Shown piece after piece: positions 59,843 to 64,000 of a DNA stretch of 64,000 bases. The notes beneath the pieces are model-generated. The model searched no databases, was not told the origin of the DNA, and saw only the letters and a list, made by a program, of their open reading frames with translations. Both the position numbers and the translations under genes were made by a program. The stretch comes from NAT127 sp041655035 (GTDB taxonomy: Bacteria; Pseudomonadota; Gammaproteobacteria; Pseudomonadales; Porticoccaceae). The first letter of the stretch is position 1, and the number at the start of each line of letters is the position of its first letter. The stretch covers positions 9,524 through 73,523 of the forward strand of contig JBAZCN010000002.1 of assembly GCA_041655035.1 (NCBI GenBank), in the 5' to 3' direction.

Positions 59843-59933
59843 GAAGCATGTGCCGAGCCATGAGGTAGCGGGCTGGAAGTCCGGGTATAATCCCGTCTTT
59901 TGACTCGTGCCAACCCGCAACCCGAGGCCCGCC

Positions 59934-61100
59934 TTGAAATCCACGACCTTCCACAACTTTGATCCGAGCCGCGTGCCCTCCCCCTGCTTTGTGGTGGATG
60001 TGGCCTCGGTGGAGGCCAATCTCCGGGTCTTGCGCCGGGTGCAGGACGAAAGCGGCGCCAAGGTGCTGGCGGCGCTCAAGGCCTTTTCCCTGTGGAAGCT
60101 GGGGCCGCTCACCGGCAGTTACCTGTCGGGCACCTGCGCCAGCGGTCTTCACGAAGCGCTGCTCGGACGCGATGAGTACGGCGGGGAGGTTCATGTCTTC
60201 TCCGCCGCCTTCACCGAGGCGGACCTCAGGGAAATCCTCACGTTTGCCCACCATGTGGTGTTCAACTCCATCAGTCAGTGGCGGCGCTTCCAGCCGCTGA
60301 TCGAGGAGGCGAAGTGGCAGCGCCCGTCGCTGCGCTTCGGCCTGCGCATCAATCCCGAACACTCCGAGGGCGCGGTGCCCCTCTACGACCCCTGCGCACC
60401 CTGCTCGCGGCTGGGTATCCCCCTCTCCGAGTTCCAGGGTCAGGATCTCACCGGGATCAGTGGCCTGCACTTCCACACCCTGTGCGAGCAGGACTTTCCA
60501 CCGCTGGAGCGCACCCTCGAGGCCGTGGAAGAAAAGTTCGGCCAATATCTGCACCAGATGGAGTGGGTCAACTTTGGCGGCGGCCACCATATCACCCGCG
60601 CCGACTACCAGGTGGACCGGCTGATCGCCGCGGTGCGGGCATTCTCCGCCAGATACAATGTGCAGGTTTACCTGGAGCCGGGCGAAGCGGTGGCCATCCA
60701 CACCGGCGTGCTGGTCAGTGAGGTGCTGGACACGCCCTTCAGTACCATGCGGCAGGCGATCCTCGACACCTCCGCTACCTGCCACATGCCGGATACCCTG
60801 GAAATGCCCTATCGCGCCGATATCTTTGGCGCCGGGCAAGCCGGGGAGCTCGCCCACACCTATCGCCTCGGCGGCATGACCTGTCTCGCCGGCGACGTGA
60901 TCGGCGATTACAGCTTTGCCGAACCGCTGCGCGTGGGCCAGCGGCTGATGTTCGACGACATGGCCCACTACACCATGGTCAAGACGTCGACGTTCAACGG
61001 CATCGGCCTGCCCGCCATTGCCCTGTGGGACTCCCGCAGCGATGAACTCGAGGTGATCAGCCAGTTCGGCTACCAGGATTTCAAAGGGCGGTTGTCGTGA
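59934..61100 (+). CDS. nspC: carboxynorspermidine/carboxyspermidine decarboxylase
   Basis: PLP enzyme of the alanine-racemase fold that completes the alternative polyamine route by removing the carboxyl group. The 388-residue protein starts at TTG 59934 (MKSTTFHNFDPSRVPSPCFVVD), supported by GAGG at 59924-59927 with 6-base spacing and by family starts; GTG 59907 is a longer alternative. The PLP lysine is K49 in LAALKAFSLWKL; other landmarks are HFHTLCEQ, NFGGGHHITR and EPGEAVAIHTG. Its stop overlaps the DUF3581 start (GTGA). The companion synthase lies at 34.8 kb. Confidence 0.93.
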   Translation: MKSTTFHNFDPSRVPSPCFVVDVASVEANLRVLRRVQDESGAKVLAALKAFSLWKLGPLTGSYLSGTCASGLHEALLGRDEYGGEVHVFSAAFTEADLREILTFAHHVVFNSISQWRRFQPLIEEAKWQRPSLRFGLRINPEHSEGAVPLYDPCAPCSRLGIPLSEFQGQDLTGISGLHFHTLCEQDFPPLERTLEAVEEKFGQYLHQMEWVNFGGGHHITRADYQVDRLIAAVRAFSARYNVQVYLEPGEAVAIHTGVLVSEVLDTPFSTMRQAILDTSATCHMPDTLEMPYRADIFGAGQAGELAHTYRLGGMTCLAGDVIGDYSFAEPLRVGQRLMFDDMAHYTMVKTSTFNGIGLPAIALWDSRSDELEVISQFGYQDFKGRLS

Positions 61101-61834
61101 CGGTGGTGGCGGGCGAGCACCCGCTCCGTCTCGAAGACTACAGTCACTGCGACGGTGCCCTGCTGACCATCAGTGCCCGCCAGGGCAGCTACTTCGCCAA
61201 GCAGGTGGCGGGAGATTTCAATCCCATCCACGACGAGCACGCCAAGCGCTTCTGCGTGCCCGGCGACCTGCTGTTCGCCCTCGCGGTGAGCCGCTACGGG
61301 GTGCGCGAGCGCATGGATTTCAATTTTGCCGGCATGGTGGGCGATGGCGTCGGTCTGCGTTTCCCCGAACGCGTGGATGAAGAGGGAGCCGTCACCAACG
61401 ACCAGGGCAAGCCGTTGCTGCACATGCACTTTGCAGGCAGCGCCCGCCACGAGCCGGGATTCTGCGAGGCCCTGATCCGGGAGTATGTGGCATTCTCCGG
61501 TCAGAACTTCCCCCATATCCTGGTGCCCCTGCTGGCGCGCCACGGGGTGATGATCAACCCCGATCGCCCGCTGGTGATTTATGAGAGCATGAGCTTGTCC
61601 TTTGCTGACTTGAACGCCAGCGCGCCGCGGCTGGCCCTGCGCGACGCCCGGCTGGACGTATCCGGCAAGCGCGGCGAGGTGCAACTGGCTTTCGATATCG
61701 AGGGCGGTGCCGGCAAAGTGGGAGAAGGCAGCAAGAAACTCGCCATCGGCGGCCTGCAGCCCTACGACGAGGCAAGAATGGAGGCGCTGGTCGCGGCATT
61801 CCTGGTGCGCAAGGCGGGCTGGAAGCCAGACTGA
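61097..61834 (+). CDS. DUF3581 family protein
   Basis: The 245-residue cytosolic protein starts at GTG 61097, overlapping the nspC stop by four bases (GTGA), so translation is coupled. Segments such as RQGSYFAKQVAGDFNPIHDEHAKRFCVPGDLLFALAVSRYG and YESMSLSFADL match DUF3581, a family of marine and pseudomonad gammaproteobacteria with no known function. The FNPIH segment resembles hot-dog-fold acyl-hydratase motifs, which is only a hint. Confidence 0.85.
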   Translation: MTVVAGEHPLRLEDYSHCDGALLTISARQGSYFAKQVAGDFNPIHDEHAKRFCVPGDLLFALAVSRYGVRERMDFNFAGMVGDGVGLRFPERVDEEGAVTNDQGKPLLHMHFAGSARHEPGFCEALIREYVAFSGQNFPHILVPLLARHGVMINPDRPLVIYESMSLSFADLNASAPRLALRDARLDVSGKRGEVQLAFDIEGGAGKVGEGSKKLAIGGLQPYDEARMEALVAAFLVRKAGWKPD

Positions 61835-61916
61835 GCCTGGTTCGCTGGGGGGCGGTACTTTTCGTTGCCGCTTGTGGGTGCTAGAGTTGGCGGACTATAA
61901 CCACAAGACCGTTGCC

Positions 61917-62450
61917 ATGGACAGTCCCTCCAAAGAGTTACATACCCGGTTGAAGCGCTACCTGTCGCGCCTGCTGAGGCGTGCCGAGGATGTCGAGGAC
62001 ATTGCCCAGGAATCTTTTCTCAAGGTGCTGGAGGCCGGATCAAAGGGTGAAATTCGCTACCCCAAGGCCTATCTTTACCGCACAGCCCGCAACCTCGCCT
62101 TTAACAGTCTGGCGAGAAAATCCAATACCGTGGTGGATTCCATAGAGGACTTTCTCGATCCGGATGTCATACATCAGAGTACGGCACTGGAAGACGACGT
62201 GGCGGCGCAGCGGCGCTTTGAACTTTTCTGCCGGGCCGCCGCGGAGTTGCCGGAGCAGTGCCGCCGGGTGTTGATCCTGCGCAAGGTCTATGGGTTTTCT
62301 CAGCAGGAAGTGGCAGAACAGCTGAATATCAGCATCAGTACGGTGGAAAAACACCTTGCCAAGGGTATGGTGCGATGCAGTCAATACATGGCAAATCACG
62401 GCGATGGCGCCGGGGTCGGGGTCGCGAAGCCACTACGGAAACAGCAATGA
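61917..62450 (+). CDS. ECF sigma factor, FecI type
   Basis: The 177-residue sigma factor has region 2 (LSRLLRRAEDVEDIAQESFLKVLEAG, YPKAYLYRTARNLAFN) and region 4 helix-turn-helix (YGFSQQEVAEQLNISISTVEKHLAKG). Start ATG 61917. The FecI, FecR and TonB-receptor order downstream defines an iron-starvation or related cell-surface signalling set. Its stop overlaps the fecR start (ATGA). By eye this block is less GC-rich than the genes before it. Confidence 0.93.
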   Translation: MDSPSKELHTRLKRYLSRLLRRAEDVEDIAQESFLKVLEAGSKGEIRYPKAYLYRTARNLAFNSLARKSNTVVDSIEDFLDPDVIHQSTALEDDVAAQRRFELFCRAAAELPEQCRRVLILRKVYGFSQQEVAEQLNISISTVEKHLAKGMVRCSQYMANHGDGAGVGVAKPLRKQQ

Positions 62451-63568
62451 AGAACGTCGTGCAATTTCCCGACAATAACACGGCCCAGGCCATCGAGGAC
62501 GAGGCCGCCCTGTGGGTGGCAAGACTCGATGGCGGCCAATTGTCCGAGCAACAAAGACAACAATTGCAGGTCTGGCTGGACAGTGACCTCCGCCATCGGC
62601 AGGCGCTGAGTCAAATGGCCGAGTTCTGGGGCCAGATGGATACCCTGGATGTCCTTGCTGACCTGTTTCCGTTGCAAGCAGACAAAAAGCCCACGCTGCC
62701 GAAAAAACGCTATTCCCCCTTTGGCTGGCTGCGGGAGCATACCCTCGGTGCCGCCGCCACCTGCGTCGTCAGCGCCGGCCTGGTGATGACGCTGGTCTTC
62801 ATCTTCGGTGGATCTCCAGCGGTTACCATCCCCGCGGGCAGCGAGCCCGTCGAATTGGTATACCAGACAGAGCTGGGCAAGCAGTCCACCGCTGAGCTCA
62901 AAGACGGCTCCATCATGACTCTTAATACCCAAAGCATTGCACGGGTACGGTTTGACGGCCAGGAGAGGGCTGTTTACCTCGAAAGCGGCGAAGCTCACTT
63001 CAATGTCGCGAAAAACCCCGATATTCCTTTTGTGGTATACGCAGGCAATGGCAAGGTGCGTGCAGTAGGCACTGCCTTCAGCGTCCGGCTTGATGATCAA
63101 CAGGTCGACGTCACCGTGGCGGAAGGCACGGTGCAAGTCGTCACCGGTATCAAAACCGATATCGGACCCGACAGCCAGGAAAAACCTTCTGTCTCCTCCG
63201 CCAAGCCATTGACCACCATCACGCTTACCAAGCGGGGGGTGGCAAACTACCGCGAATCGATTGAAGCCTATACCTATATCGAGCCGGACCAGCTAACCCA
63301 TAAACTGGCCTGGAAAAGCGGCAAATGGATTTTCGAGGGTGAAACCCTTGCGGATGTGATTGCCGAAGCGAATCGCTATACGACAGATAAGATTGAAATT
63401 ACCGATCCCGCGCTAGCCGGGCTAAGGGTGGGTGGATACTTCAATGTCGGTGACGTGGAACCCCTGCTCCAAACACTTGAGGCCGGGTTTGGTATCAAGG
63501 TAAACCGTCCTAGAGAGGGGCTGATCCAGCTGGCCGCCCTTAACGACTCTGATCCACATTTCCGCTAA
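62447..63568 (+). CDS. FecR-family anti-sigma factor
   Basis: The 373-residue inner-membrane regulator has an N-terminal DUF4880-type cytosolic segment (EDEAALWVARLDGGQLSEQQRQQL then QVWLDSDLRHRQALSQMAEFWGQM), one TM helix at about 100-121, and a periplasmic FecR domain (TELGKQSTAELKDGSIMTLNTQS, YLESGEAHFNVAKNPDIPFVVYAGNGKVRAVGTAFSVR). The C-terminus (ADVIAEANRYTTDKIEITDPALAGLRVGGYF) is a secretin/TonB N-terminal-like domain that contacts the receptor. Start ATG 62447. Confidence 0.92.
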   Translation: MKNVVQFPDNNTAQAIEDEAALWVARLDGGQLSEQQRQQLQVWLDSDLRHRQALSQMAEFWGQMDTLDVLADLFPLQADKKPTLPKKRYSPFGWLREHTLGAAATCVVSAGLVMTLVFIFGGSPAVTIPAGSEPVELVYQTELGKQSTAELKDGSIMTLNTQSIARVRFDGQERAVYLESGEAHFNVAKNPDIPFVVYAGNGKVRAVGTAFSVRLDDQQVDVTVAEGTVQVVTGIKTDIGPDSQEKPSVSSAKPLTTITLTKRGVANYRESIEAYTYIEPDQLTHKLAWKSGKWIFEGETLADVIAEANRYTTDKIEITDPALAGLRVGGYFNVGDVEPLLQTLEAGFGIKVNRPREGLIQLAALNDSDPHFR

Positions 63569-63781
63569 CTAGGCGGTGTCTCCCCTTTTTTCAAACCGAA
63601 AGTCATCCAAATCCATCGTGACATCCGAGCCATTGGGAAATAATTTGTAGATGGAGTAGTGGATTTTCGTGGCTGGTCTGTCTTTACCTTCCAGAGGCTT
63701 GAACAGGATGCATCGGAACAAGCTGGTTGCTACCGGCAATGTTTTGAAACTACCGTTGGTGATTTTCGCCGCGAGATTTCT
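63569..63781 (-). pseudogene. possible protein-like remnant antisense to the fecR-receptor gap
   Basis: A minus-strand frame ends TAG at 63569-63571, directly abutting the fecR stop, and runs 70 codons from a stop at 63782. It reads FKPLEGKDRPATKIHYSIYK then LFPNGSDVTMDLDDFRFEK, which looks like real protein with natural codon use, but has no ATG start and partly overlaps the receptor gene. It could be the 3' end of a decayed gene or a TTG-started small protein. I do not recognise a family. Confidence 0.25.
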
Positions 63782-64000
63782 CTACATGATCTGCCTGCTT
63801 CCGATTTTGGTTCAACCTGTGTGGGGAGAAGATGGAAACATAGATTTTGATATTCCCCCATCCAGTGCGAATCACGCATTGAATCTGTTCGCCCGGCAAG
63901 CTGATGTACGGCTTCTCTACCCATATGATGTTGTGAAGAATATCAAAGTCAATGGGTTGCAAGGACGTTTCGCTGTGAACGAGGGTGTGGCCCTCCTGCT
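63708..64000 (+). CDS. TonB-dependent receptor with STN signalling domain, cut by window end
   Basis: The frame opens at ATG 63708 (MHRNKLVATGNVLKLP) and stays open to the window edge. After a signal-peptide-like segment (VIFAARFLYMICLLPILVQPVWG) comes an STN domain: IDFDIPPSSANHALNLFARQ, ADVRLLYPYDVV, VNGLQGRFAVNEGVALLL. STN domains occur in receptors that signal through FecR, which is encoded just upstream. The plug and barrel lie outside the window. Ligand unknown. Confidence 0.88.
   Translation, partial: MHRNKLVATGNVLKLPLVIFAARFLYMICLLPILVQPVWGEDGNIDFDIPPSSANHALNLFARQADVRLLYPYDVVKNIKVNGLQGRFAVNEGVALL

Overview
This 64 kb window is GC-rich, densely coding chromosomal DNA from a gammaproteobacterium related to Pseudomonas or the Cellvibrionales. 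The evidence is the Pseudomonas-type neighbourhood thrB - polA - engB - cytochrome c4 - dsbA, a FabY-type initiating ketosynthase, an MksFEB condensin, UPF0149 and DUF3581 proteins, biosynthetic speA, and several TonB-dependent receptors. I see no phage, insertion sequence, CRISPR array or plasmid replication gene.

Layout. 1-6.2 kb: thrB (cut by the window edge), polA, two tandem small-RNA candidates each with a sigma-E/AlgU-type promoter and a terminator, engB, cytochrome c4, a lipoprotein DsbA and tRNA-Thr(CGT) six bases behind dsbA. 6.4-12.3 kb: the SMC-like operon mksF-mksE-mksB, without the nuclease gene mksG/jetD that completes Wadjet. 12.3-20.3 kb (minus strand): a run reading acyltransferase-3/SGNH, acetate kinase, phosphoketolase, then an HDOD-REC-GGDEF protein. 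20.4-22.8 kb: serC-serA. 22.9-28.8 kb (minus): TonB receptor, periplasmic binding protein and BarA-like hybrid kinase. 28.9-37 kb: pdxH, GlxA-type regulator, fabY, speA, carboxynorspermidine synthase, DUF2945 and DUF488. 37-42.2 kb: TonB receptor and Tat-exported amidase, divergent from a TetR regulator. 42.3-48.3 kb: an ABC transporter (lipoprotein, permease, ATPase) and a very large HD-GYP protein with a binding-protein domain nested in its Cache sensor. 48.4-56.4 kb: UPF0149, lytic transglycosylase, a small membrane protein with a sigma-E-type promoter and a repeat-bearing leader, GST, FUSC-like, AI-2E/PerM, YbjN and periplasmic chorismate mutase, with two clusters of REP-like palindromes. 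56.7-59.8 kb: copper resistance genes copL-like, an unrecorded 31-codon Cys/His leader peptide, copA and copB. 59.9-64 kb: nspC-DUF3581, then fecI-fecR and the start of a TonB receptor.

How genes work together. SpeA, carboxynorspermidine synthase and NspC belong to the alternative (aspartate-semialdehyde) route to spermidine-type polyamines. Phosphoketolase and acetate kinase convert sugar phosphates to acetyl-phosphate and then acetate plus ATP. c-di-GMP signalling is represented by one synthase-type protein and one HD-GYP protein. FecI, FecR and the STN-type receptor form a cell-surface signalling set. The most interesting points are the tandem sigma-E-type sRNA pair sharing a CTCCCCTC loop, the copA leader peptide, the repeat-bearing sigma-E-type leader of the small membrane protein, the nested HD-GYP sensor, and the MksFEB operon without MksG.
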